Below the pieces are notes generated by a model, which made no database searches, was not told the origin of the DNA, and saw only the letters and a program-made list of their open reading frames with translations. From Gammaproteobacteria bacterium (GTDB lineage: Bacteria; Pseudomonadota; Gammaproteobacteria; GRL18), in assembly GCA_016744375.1 (NCBI GenBank), contig JADGEM010000035.1, positions 1-47,266 of the forward strand: a stretch of 47,266 nucleotides of DNA, given 5' to 3'. Shown one piece after another: positions 1 through 7,508 of the stretch (position 1 is its first letter; the number at the start of each line of letters is the position of its first letter). A program made the position numbers and the translations under genes.

Positions 1-592
1 AATGCCTATAGAAATAGGACTATGAACGATAAAATAACAATAAATATTGTACAGTAATCTATAGAGCACTGGAATTTATCTTTTTTCAGGGTCGACTAAG
101 TAGATATAAAAAAGCAATATAACTGACCTGTCTTTATTATATATGTATCAATTATATTGCCTTTGGAACCGCTCTTTAAAATAAGAACGGCATCCTCCCC
201 CATCATTGTTGATCCATCAGCAGTGTTCCAGCACAGTTTTTTATTAAGCAATCCTTTTGCTTCGATGTGTATACTTTACGAGATCGGAGTGATAATGATA
301 ATTGGGTATGTTGCAACAAAATAGAGGGTAAACCCTCGCAATGCTATTTGAGCATAGTATTAACAATGACATAGATATATTTTCATCTGTTTTTGGGGGG
401 AAAATATTTAGATTTATGAGAACTGGTCCGCACAAGTTTGCCGTTCAAGAGGGCGGGCTAAGTGTAGATTTAAGTGGTATGAGGGCTTCCCCTTTTTTAC
501 CGACTAACGGAGAGTCGGTGAAGGGGATGGGCCGAGGATAGGATGTTTGTAGTGGTACAGTTCCGATAGGTAGACTAACTTATAATTTCCTC
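1..592. other. Left-edge gap with no convincing gene
   Basis: No gene is supported here. On the minus strand a frame is open from 275 to 96 (59 codons) and reads like coding sequence in part (LCWNTADGSTMMGEDAV), but the only ATG in it is at 206, there is no clear ribosome binding site, and I recognise no family. It could be a decayed fragment. The first 57 bases are open on the plus strand and end in a stop, so they might be the tail of a gene lying to the left. A 66-codon plus-strand frame at 341-541 overlaps a strong hairpin and looks non-coding. Confidence 0.5.
489..526. other. Intergenic hairpin
   Basis: A perfect 7-bp stem (ACCGACT at 499-505, AGTCGGT at 513-519) closes a 7-base loop. 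It is extended by an outer pairing of CCCCTT (489-494) with AAGGGG (521-526), with a T-run bulge on the left arm. It lies about 65 bases beyond the stop codon of the minus-strand response regulator, so it could end that transcript, but no clean T-tract follows in either direction. It might instead be a copy of a dispersed intergenic repeat. Function unknown. Confidence 0.45.
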
Positions 593-1213
593 TTATGAGA
601 GGATATTATTTCTGCTGGCCTGTATTGTTGTTTTCACTAATTGGGCAACTGAACTGGCCTCCATTTTTTCCATCATTCGAGCGCGGTGCACTTCAACGGT
701 TTTGATGCTGACATTCAGTTCATGGGCAATTACTTTATTGGGTTTACCTTCGGTCACTCGCATCATAACTTCATGTTCTCTTGGTGTCAGAGAGGAGATA
801 CGTTTATCAATTGACTCATTTTGAACAAGGGATTCCATTGCCTCGCTATTTGTTTTAAGTCCTCTTTGTACGGCATCCAGAAGTAATTGATCATTAAATG
901 GTTTTTCAATAAAATCAAATGCACCTCTTTTCAGAGCACGGACAGCCATAGGGACATCACCATGACCTGTAATAAATATTAGAGGCAACGACATTCCTCT
1001 GTTTTTCATTTCTTCCTGAGCTTCCAGTCCGCTCATACCTGGCATTCTGACATCCATAACAATACAGCCAGGTTCATTGTTATAATTTTCCAAAAATTCA
1101 TCTGCAGAGGTAAAAGTGGTGACTTTCAGACCAATTGATTCAACCAGCCAGGCTGTCGATTGTCTGACGGCTTCATCATCATCCACAATAAAAACGATGG
1201 CATCATTACTCAT
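593..1213 (-). CDS. FixJ/TtrR-type response regulator
   Basis: A two-domain transcriptional regulator of 206 aa, the usual length for the FixJ/NarL class. The receiver domain spans about residues 5-118, with the acidic pocket at D11-D13, the phospho-acceptor at D54 (VMDVRMPGMSG), T82 and the conserved K104 (FIEKPF). A LuxR-type helix-turn-helix covers about 142-197 (LTPREHEVM, then KTVEVHRARMMEKM). The ATG start overlaps the end of the upstream kinase gene by 8 bases, so the two are translated together and are almost certainly cognate partners. The FITGHGDVPMAV and AFDFIEKPF stretches are typical of FixJ, TtrR and DctR-like regulators. The target genes cannot be read from the window. Confidence 0.93.
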   Translation of the reverse strand: MSNDAIVFIVDDDEAVRQSTAWLVESIGLKVTTFTSADEFLENYNNEPGCIVMDVRMPGMSGLEAQEEMKNRGMSLPLIFITGHGDVPMAVRALKRGAFDFIEKPFNDQLLLDAVQRGLKTNSEAMESLVQNESIDKRISSLTPREHEVMMRVTEGKPNKVIAHELNVSIKTVEVHRARMMEKMEASSVAQLVKTTIQASRNNILS

Positions 1214-3242
1214 TATTATTACTTCCTAAGTGTTCTTCTGAAATTGGCAATGTTAAACAAAAACGAGCACCTTGCTCGGTGTTATTTTCAGCATATAGTT
1301 TACCGTCATGTGCTTCAATGATTGAGCTGCTGATGGATAAACCCATTCCCATACCGCTGTTTTTTGTCGTAAAGAAAGGATTAAAAATCCGCTTGAGCTT
1401 ATCTTCACTGATTCCGTGACCACTGTCAATAACACATAATTCAATATACTTATGGTTAGAGCGCCTGGTAGAAACAATAATAGAGGGTTTTTCTATACCG
1501 GACATTGATTCAATACCATTTTTCAGTAAATTAATCAGTACCTGCTCAATTTGAATAATATCAGCAAGAACGGGTGGTAAATCTTCTTCTAAATCCAAAA
1601 TTAAATTCACCTGCTTATTTTTCAACTGTGTTTCAAGAAAACCGGTGACTTCACTAATAATTTGATTAATTTCACTATAGGTTTTATGAGATTCACCTTT
1701 GCGTACAAAACTGCGTAAACGGCGAATAATTCCTCCTGCACGATCAGCCTGTTGTGCTGTTAATTGCAAGGCATTAACAATGGCATCCAGATCAGTATTG
1801 CCCATATTAATGCGGCGTATACAACCCTGAACATAAGTATGAATTGCAGAAAGCGGTTGGTTAAGTTCGTGAGCAAGACCAGAAGCCATCTCACCCATAG
1901 TGCTGAGCCGGGCAACATGGGCCAGTTCAGCCTGGTGAGTCAGTGCTTGCTCCTGAGCATGCTGACGTTCTTTTATTTCTTGTTCCAGAGATTCTTTTGA
2001 TGTGGTGAGTCGATTGTTGAGATCTCTTGAGGAACGGAGGTACATAATCAGGATGCCGACTAAAAAGCAGATAGCAATAAAACTAATCCAGTATTGCATT
2101 TTTTTAGATGAACCTTCGGCCCTAGAAGAGGTATTTATTTCTATGTGTTCAGAAAGGCTGAATAGCTCATTTATTGCATTATAATTTTGTGCAATATCCC
2201 AGGAATATTGAGGTAAAAAATAACTGTTTTCTTCATTGGGTTCATTAGAGGCCGTATTATGTCGATTTAGTAATAGGGAAACCACTTTACTGGCCAGTTT
2301 ATTATCAATATACCAGGCTTTTGACAGTGGCCATTCTGGTATTAATACTGAACTGTGCAGGAAGGGGGCCTGCCAGCCTCGGCGGGGATTAATTAATCTC
2401 AGATTTTCCATTTTCTCTGCAGCGATATGTTTATCTAATAAGCCGGACTTGGAAATAATGGCATCAAAAGTTCCTGACTGTAATAATATTAAAGATTGCT
2501 CGATTTCATTAATGGGGGTGATGTTAATATTTATTTTAGAAATTAAGCCATGGTTTGATAAAAATTTCTCTAGAAATAACCATGATATGGATGAATTTAT
2601 GTCAACAATACCAATATTCTTGTCTTTAAGATCCTTCAGCCGAATAATGTCAGAATTTTTATCCCAGGTATAAACAGATAAACCTTCAGAAGTAATAAAG
2701 GTTTCAGAGTGTTGTTCTGATCGTGTCAGTAAGCGTAATAAACCATACTGTTTTTCCAGCATGAGGTAATAAATGGCATCACAGATAACAAAGTCCAGCT
2801 CATCAGAGGCCACGGCATTATTAAGTTCTTTTGCTGAGAGAAAGATTGGGATAAAATTATATCTGGATTGACTGTTTAATCGTTCAAAGCTATATTGCCA
2901 GGAAGTGCTCTTGATGGATTGTCGAGGGGTGCGGCTTAAAATTCCAATGGTAACATCAAGCTTCTTTGTTTGAAAAAATGTTTGGCTATCGGTTTTTTTT
3001 TCGGAGCGAGACTCCTCAACAGCCACTTTCGTGTCCTGATTTTTAATGGCAGAAGCAGCGGCAAACAGGGGAGAGATAGTTAAACAGAATATAAGAAGCA
3101 GAACATTAGAAGATCTGAAAGTCTTTAACGTGAAAAGAGTCCTTAACGTGAAGAAAAGAGTCCTTAACGTGCAAAGAGTCCTTAACCTGAAAAATGCACC
3201 TGAGCTAATCAATTTTTTGAGTCGTAATCGTATAGCTGCCAA
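1206..3242 (-). CDS. TtrS-like sensor histidine kinase with periplasmic binding domain
   Basis: A 678-aa membrane sensor kinase. After a basic N-terminus and a hydrophobic signal/anchor (about 46-62) comes a periplasmic PhnD/TtrS-like solute-binding domain (about 95-330), a second membrane helix (about 384-401), a short coiled linker, a HisKA domain with phospho-acceptor H458 (GLAHELNQPLSAI) and an HATPase_c domain (N-box LINLLKNGIESM, G1 DSGHG at 606-610, G2 GMGMGL). The start is TTG at 3242, preceded by AAGGA at good spacing; no in-frame ATG lies nearby. Residues 20-42 are encoded by a DNA tandem repeat, so the N-terminus is unusual. TtrS senses tetrathionate in Salmonella; no ttrABC genes lie in the window, so the ligand is unknown. 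Confidence 0.88.
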   Translation of the reverse strand: MAAIRLRLKKLISSGAFFRLRTLCTLRTLFFTLRTLFTLKTFRSSNVLLLIFCLTISPLFAAASAIKNQDTKVAVEESRSEKKTDSQTFFQTKKLDVTIGILSRTPRQSIKSTSWQYSFERLNSQSRYNFIPIFLSAKELNNAVASDELDFVICDAIYYLMLEKQYGLLRLLTRSEQHSETFITSEGLSVYTWDKNSDIIRLKDLKDKNIGIVDINSSISWLFLEKFLSNHGLISKININITPINEIEQSLILLQSGTFDAIISKSGLLDKHIAAEKMENLRLINPRRGWQAPFLHSSVLIPEWPLSKAWYIDNKLASKVVSLLLNRHNTASNEPNEENSYFLPQYSWDIAQNYNAINELFSLSEHIEINTSSRAEGSSKKMQYWISFIAICFLVGILIMYLRSSRDLNNRLTTSKESLEQEIKERQHAQEQALTHQAELAHVARLSTMGEMASGLAHELNQPLSAIHTYVQGCIRRINMGNTDLDAIVNALQLTAQQADRAGGIIRRLRSFVRKGESHKTYSEINQIISEVTGFLETQLKNKQVNLILDLEEDLPPVLADIIQIEQVLINLLKNGIESMSGIEKPSIIVSTRRSNHKYIELCVIDSGHGISEDKLKRIFNPFFTTKNSGMGMGLSISSSIIEAHDGKLYAENNTEQGARFCLTLPISEEHLGSNNNE
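3121..3195. repeat. Four-unit 18/21-bp tandem repeat inside the kinase gene
   Basis: Four head-to-tail units begin with GTCYTTAACSTG on the plus strand: 3121-3138 (18 bp), 3139-3159 (21 bp), 3160-3177 (18 bp) and 3178-3195 (18 bp). All lengths are multiples of three, so the kinase frame stays open and reads repeated LRTL/FTL blocks just ahead of the hydrophobic signal segment. This suggests slippage-type expansion at a tolerant site. Copy number may vary among strains. Confidence 0.85.
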
Positions 3243-3371
3243 AAATGGTTCCTTATCAGGTGAGCTTGGCCTATTTACCCTCTATGCTCTATTTTTGTGG
3301 GTCATTATCACTAACATAACGTTTAATTTAGGAAAGGTAAAGGCCTGTCTTTGGACAAGATCTCATCAGTA

Positions 3372-4343
3372 CTAAGATTTTTCAAGTGCCTTTATATCAT
3401 GATTGAGTATTTCGACCAGTTTGTTGGATAATTCTTTTGGTTCAAATTTTGCAACATAGGCATCAGCACCAACACCCCGACCCAGGGACATATTAGCATC
3501 TGCTGATAAAGAAGAATGCATAATGACCGGGATGCCAGTAAAACGAGGATCATTTTTAATGTGTTTCGTTAATACATAACCATCCATTTCAGGCATTTCT
3601 ACATCGGTTAATATGGCCTGGATATAATCTTTAACCGGCAGGCCGGTTGTTTCGGCCCGAGTCGCAATTTCTTTGAGTTTTGTCCAGGCTTCAGCACCAT
3701 TTATAGCACTAACATGGGCAATACCCATTTGCTCCAAAGTACGCTCGATTTGTGAGCGGGCTACAGAAGAGTCATCTGCATACATCACTGTAAAGCCTTG
3801 ATCTTCCAGCGTTGATATTCCCTCATAATATTCATCGTCCTGGGCAAAATGAGCTGTTTCAGCAAGGACTTTCTCAACATCCATAATCATTGCAATTCGA
3901 CCATCTTTTAATTCAGTGACTGCTGTGACCAGTCCACCGAGGCGATCAGACATCATTTGAGGAGGAACTTTAACATCACTCCACTGAAGGCGTAGAATAT
4001 TTTCAACCGAATGTACTAAAAAACCCTGCATGTGCTTATTATATTCAGTCACAATCAGTATTTGTGGTTCATCAGAAATATTAAGACCGCAGAATTTGGG
4101 TAAATTAACCACAGGTACCATGGTTCCACGAAGACTAGTCATACCTTCTACAGAATTTGGCATATCCGGTGCGTGGGTAATATCAGGAACCTGCATCACC
4201 TCTCGGACTTTAAATACATTAATGCCATAAACTTCTTGTCTGTCAGTTGAATCATCTTTACCAAGACTGAACAATAGAACTTCAAGTCTATTTGTCCCCG
4301 CAAGGTTTGTACGTTCATCGACTGATTGAATAAAATTAGGCAT
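3372..4343 (-). CDS. cheV: CheV chemotaxis coupling protein
   Basis: A 323-aa cytoplasmic protein with the CheV layout: a CheW-like domain (about 17-165, with NVFKVREVM and SLRGTMVPVVNLP) followed by a receiver domain (about 183-315). The receiver has its acidic pair at D190-D191, phospho-acceptor D247 (ILTDVEMPEMDGY) and K299 (AYVAKFEP). CheV links chemoreceptors to CheA and is tuned by phosphorylation. The ATG start has a modest purine-rich site (AAGAGA) upstream. It lies 129 bases ahead of the sensor kinase gene on the same strand; a shared transcript is possible but unproven. No other che genes are in the window, and the motAB stator is about 30 kb away. Confidence 0.95.
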   Translation of the reverse strand: MPNFIQSVDERTNLAGTNRLEVLLFSLGKDDSTDRQEVYGINVFKVREVMQVPDITHAPDMPNSVEGMTSLRGTMVPVVNLPKFCGLNISDEPQILIVTEYNKHMQGFLVHSVENILRLQWSDVKVPPQMMSDRLGGLVTAVTELKDGRIAMIMDVEKVLAETAHFAQDDEYYEGISTLEDQGFTVMYADDSSVARSQIERTLEQMGIAHVSAINGAEAWTKLKEIATRAETTGLPVKDYIQAILTDVEMPEMDGYVLTKHIKNDPRFTGIPVIMHSSLSADANMSLGRGVGADAYVAKFEPKELSNKLVEILNHDIKALEKS

Positions 4344-4814
4344 AATTAGTTTCTCTTGAATGAAGATACAGGCTTTTGTATTCCCGCTCTAAAATATAAA
4401 TACTCCAGGTTCTGGCAATCTTTGCTTGTTATGAATAATATAGCGACAGATAAATAAAAACCTTTAGTGATTCATCATGTATACAGGCAATATTGTAACT
4501 ATAGTATAGTTTTATTTATTATCCAGAATTGATAGTACTCATTTTACAGGATCAAAAAAAACGGTTAGAGCATTTAATGGACCAGACAAAACAACTCCTT
4601 AGATGCTCAATGCTGTTATTATTGTATCAGTTCAATAAAAATATTATTAATTAATTATATACTTGGAAAATATCATTTTTTTTCGATTTTTTACTCATTA
4701 ATAGGTAAGATGATGGTCTAAGCTAATTTTTAATTCAAAAATAGCTGGCGACGAAGTCACAGTATTTTTGCTTTGAACTGACATTAATGACAAGTTAAGT
4801 AACAGGACAGTATA
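4344..4814. other. AT-rich divergent intergenic region between cheV and rsd
   Basis: This 471-base stretch separates the diverging cheV and rsd genes and must hold promoters for both. It is very AT-rich with many T and A runs. I see no open frame of note, no strong terminator hairpin and no clear sigma-28 flagellar promoter ahead of cheV. I could not assign either promoter with confidence. Confidence 0.6.
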
Positions 4815-5267
4815 ATGGTTGATACTATTGTAAAAGATCGTCGAGTCCAATCTCGTACGATAATTGAATCACTGATTGATTCGCGCACTGAAACTCTGGC
4901 ACAGTATAAAGAGGTTATGTCTTATCAGCCATTTGAAATGGATGACACCCTTCAGGAGGTACTGGAAGATTTCTGTGAATCAATGGTTGATTACAGTGCA
5001 AAGGCTCATTTTAATCTTTACAATTACCTTGAAAACAATAAAGAACGTCGTCAGAGTGTGTTAAAAATTGCAGACAGTGTTTATCCAGACCTTGTTGATA
5101 ATACACAAAAAATTCTTGATTTCCATGATAGTTACAACAGTGATGTGTCAACGCTGGATTGTGGTAAATTGGAAAATTGTCTGAATTCAGTGGGTGAATT
5201 ACTGGCGGATCGGATTAATCTTGAGGACGATGTAATTAGTGCCTTATTGGCGGTAGAAAACTCTTAA
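4815..5267 (+). CDS. rsd: Rsd/AlgQ family anti-sigma-70 regulator
   Basis: A 150-aa, largely helical cytoplasmic protein. The segment EDFCESMVDYSAKAHFNLYN (about 51-70) closely tracks the E. coli Rsd motif DDFCQSLVDYLSAGHFSIYE, and the later blocks around DNTQKILDFHDSY and VGELLADRINLEDDVI match the family throughout. Rsd binds region 4 of the housekeeping sigma factor and shifts RNA polymerase toward alternative sigmas; in Pseudomonas the homologue AlgQ also affects alginate and siderophore genes. Length is close to E. coli Rsd (158 aa). It stands alone, with a divergent cheV upstream and a hairpin downstream. Confidence 0.9.
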   Translation: MVDTIVKDRRVQSRTIIESLIDSRTETLAQYKEVMSYQPFEMDDTLQEVLEDFCESMVDYSAKAHFNLYNYLENNKERRQSVLKIADSVYPDLVDNTQKILDFHDSYNSDVSTLDCGKLENCLNSVGELLADRINLEDDVISALLAVENS

Positions 5268-5284
5268 GAGCCTATTAAAATACA

Positions 5285-5322
5285 AGACAGATTATGACTG
5301 GGGGCACTATAGGCCCCTGTCT
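5285..5322 (+). terminator. Hairpin downstream of rsd
   Basis: An inner stem of GGGGC (5301-5305) with GCCCC (5313-5317) encloses a 7-base loop, and AGACAG (5285-5290) can pair with CTGTCT (5317-5322) outside it. It begins 17 bases past the rsd stop. No T-run follows, so intrinsic termination is uncertain; it may instead stabilise the mRNA end. Confidence 0.4.
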
Positions 5323-5489
5323 CATTGGCGAATGATAGCCATGTCATTCCGCTGTAGCCAGATTTCCGGCGATTGGAAACCGCCATATTGGTTCAGAATT
5401 CAACCATTCTATTTTCAATAGATTTTCACCTGTAATCCCATCATGCTATACACAAATACAATGCCATTAAAAGAGGAAACTATTCCAGC

Positions 5490-6410
5490 ATGCAGCAATT
5501 GATACGTCTACTTGATATTATGTCTGCTCTTAGGAATCCTGAGAGTGGTTGTCCCTGGGATCTTAAGCAGGATTACAAGTCTCTGGTTCCTTATACCCTG
5601 GAAGAAGCCTATGAAGTGGCTGAGGCTATTGAACTGGGTGATATGAATGAGGTTAAGAAAGAACTGGGTGATTTGTTATTTCAGGTGGTTTTTTATGCTC
5701 AATTAGCCAGGGAAGAAGGATTATTTGATTTTGATGATATTGCTGGGGCTATTGCAGATAAAATGGTTTCCCGACATCCTCATGTTTTTTCTAACCATCA
5801 GTATGAGAATGAAGAAGCTTTCCTGAAAGCCTGGGAAGAACAGAAGGAAGTCGAAAAACAACAGACCTTAAGTGAACAATCAGATGTTGGACAAATGCCT
5901 GTTAGTTTGATGGATGGTATTAGCAAGGTTCTGCCGGCAATGATGCGTGCAGAAAAAATACAGAAAAAAGCCACTCAAATTGGCTTTGACTGGGACTGTG
6001 CAGAAGCGGTACTGCCTAAGATTATTGAAGAAATTGATGAGCTTGTGGTTGAAATGAAAAAGTATGAGTTAATAACTGCTGAGGGCAATGTTACTACCGC
6101 TGAAGACAATGTTACTATCGCTGAAGCTAAAGTTAATATTGCTGAGGCTAATGTTAATATTGCTGAGGCTAATGTTAATATCGCTGAAGGCTCTACCGAC
6201 AAAATAGAAGAAGAATTAGGTGATGTGTTGTTCAGCTGTGTGAATTTGGCGCGAAAGTTAAAAATTAATCCAGAAAAAGCATTACGCATGAGTAATCATA
6301 AGTTTTCTCAGAGGTTCAGAAAAATGGAAGCACATTATAATAATGAACGATTAAAAATGGAGCAAGCCTCGCTTGAGCAATTAGAGCAAGTCTGGCAGTC
6401 TGTTAAATGA
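5490..6410 (+). CDS. mazG: MazG nucleoside triphosphate pyrophosphohydrolase with repeat insertion
   Basis: MazG hydrolyses NTPs to NMP and pyrophosphate, helping clear aberrant nucleotides. The N-terminal MazG domain is intact: GCPWD at 20-24, the metal-binding EEAYEVAEAI (38-47) and ELGDLLFQVVFYAQ (58-71). The second domain carries GFDWD (165-169), EEIDELVVEMKK and EEELGDVLFSCVNLARKLK. The protein is 306 aa against 263 in E. coli; the excess is largely residues 195-236, a block of seven-residue repeats lying between two helices of the second domain. The start aligns with the E. coli N-terminus. The gene overlaps the next one by ATGA, so it is co-translated with the RND adaptor. Confidence 0.95.
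   Translation: MQQLIRLLDIMSALRNPESGCPWDLKQDYKSLVPYTLEEAYEVAEAIELGDMNEVKKELGDLLFQVVFYAQLAREEGLFDFDDIAGAIADKMVSRHPHVFSNHQYENEEAFLKAWEEQKEVEKQQTLSEQSDVGQMPVSLMDGISKVLPAMMRAEKIQKKATQIGFDWDCAEAVLPKIIEEIDELVVEMKKYELITAEGNVTTAEDNVTIAEAKVNIAEANVNIAEANVNIAEGSTDKIEEELGDVLFSCVNLARKLKINPEKALRMSNHKFSQRFRKMEAHYNNERLKMEQASLEQLEQVWQSVK
6072..6197 (+). repeat. Six-unit 21-bp in-frame tandem repeat in mazG
   Basis: Six units of 21 bp encode ITAEGNV, TTAEDNV, TIAEAKV, NIAEANV, NIAEANV and NIAEGST. The fourth and fifth units (6135-6155 and 6156-6176) are identical at the DNA level, which points to recent duplication. Every unit preserves frame. The inserted peptide has heptad periodicity and may extend a helix or coiled coil. 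Confidence 0.95.
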
Positions 6411-7450
6411 TAAAAAATAATGAGCTGACTTTATTTGTTTTGCTTGCGATTGTCCTTTTTACCTGTTTTTCTACGCCGCTTTATGCTCAAAGTAATATTC
6501 CGGTTACTGTTAAACCTCTGGAACAGTTAGTTTTTCATCCTGTAAAAAAAGCGCCTGCTCAGGTTGTTACATTACAAAATAGTCTGCTCAGTTCTGAACT
6601 ATCGGCATTAGTGGAAGAGATTCATGTTCAAATTGGTGATGTAGTGGTCAAAGATCAGCTTTTGGTTCGACTTGAATGTGATGATTATGAATTGACTAAG
6701 GAGCAATTGACAGCAGAGAAAAAAGCATTGGAAGCAGAACGGAATTTTGCCAGTTACCAGTTTGAGCGTTCAAAAAAATTGATAAAGAGCAAAAGTGTGT
6801 CGCAAGAAGCTCATCGAAGACAGACGATGCGGGTTACAAAGTTGTCTTCGCAGATACAAAGTTTAGCGGCTAAAATACGCCAGTCCGAGAAAATGATTTC
6901 ACGCTGTGAAATCAAAGCACCTTTTTCTGGTGTGATCGCAGAACGCTTAATCAATATTGGTGAAAGTGTTGCTGTACACGTTCCAATGATTCGACTGATA
7001 GATATTGATAACCTTGAAGTTGAAGTCCAGGTTCCCATTGTTGTTGTTGATGATCTGGATTATACCGCACTGAATTTTATCTATCGAAATAAGCTTTACC
7101 CATTGAAACTGAGAGCCGTTATACCCAGCATTGAAACCAGGGCTCGTCATCAAAGAGTTCGTTTAAGTTTTGTTGAAAAAAAAGCACTGCCTGATGCTTA
7201 TGGCGTGGTTGAAATAACTCTGAGGGCAATGCATATACCCGCTAATCTCCTGGTGACGCGAAATGCTCAGGTTGGTATTTTTTTATTGAACAAAAGTAAT
7301 AAGGCCTATTTTTATGCCCTCAAGGGTGCATTGACCGGCCGTACAGCGGCAGTTGATCTACCTTTGACAACTCAAATTATTATCTCTGGAAGAAATGCTC
7401 TGGCCGATGGTCAGGTGGTAAGTATTATTCAGAATACTGAAGTTCGATGA
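6407..7450 (+). CDS. RND efflux periplasmic adaptor (HlyD/AcrA family)
   Basis: A 347-aa membrane-fusion protein that would bridge the inner-membrane RND pump to an outer-membrane channel. A Sec signal covers about 1-28 (ending PLYAQS). A first half-lipoyl segment (VEEIHVQIGDVVVKDQLLVRLE) leads into a coiled-coil hairpin (about 95-165), then the second half-lipoyl segment (CEIKAPFSGVIAERLINIGE) and a beta-barrel. There is no lipobox. Its start overlaps the mazG stop (ATGA), and the pump gene follows 58 bases later, so the pair forms one export system. No TolC-type gene is adjacent; the channel must be encoded elsewhere. The substrate is unknown. Confidence 0.9.
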   Translation: MIKNNELTLFVLLAIVLFTCFSTPLYAQSNIPVTVKPLEQLVFHPVKKAPAQVVTLQNSLLSSELSALVEEIHVQIGDVVVKDQLLVRLECDDYELTKEQLTAEKKALEAERNFASYQFERSKKLIKSKSVSQEAHRRQTMRVTKLSSQIQSLAAKIRQSEKMISRCEIKAPFSGVIAERLINIGESVAVHVPMIRLIDIDNLEVEVQVPIVVVDDLDYTALNFIYRNKLYPLKLRAVIPSIETRARHQRVRLSFVEKKALPDAYGVVEITLRAMHIPANLLVTRNAQVGIFLLNKSNKAYFYALKGALTGRTAAVDLPLTTQIIISGRNALADGQVVSIIQNTEVR

Positions 7451-7508
7451 ATCGATGTTGAAGAACTATTCCTTATTTTAGCTTCAAATTAAAGCAGACT
7501 TTTTCACT

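Noticed and set aside
1..57. Open plus-strand frame at the left edge as the tail of a gene
   Set aside because: Only 18 codons are visible with no recognisable motif; it cannot be told from chance.
341..541. 66-codon plus-strand frame near the left end
   Set aside because: It runs through a strong hairpin, has no ribosome binding site and its translation resembles no protein; I treat it as non-coding.
5461..5502. 13-codon frame overlapping the mazG start, as a possible leader peptide
   Set aside because: It has no run of regulatory codons and no attenuator-like structure; probably chance.
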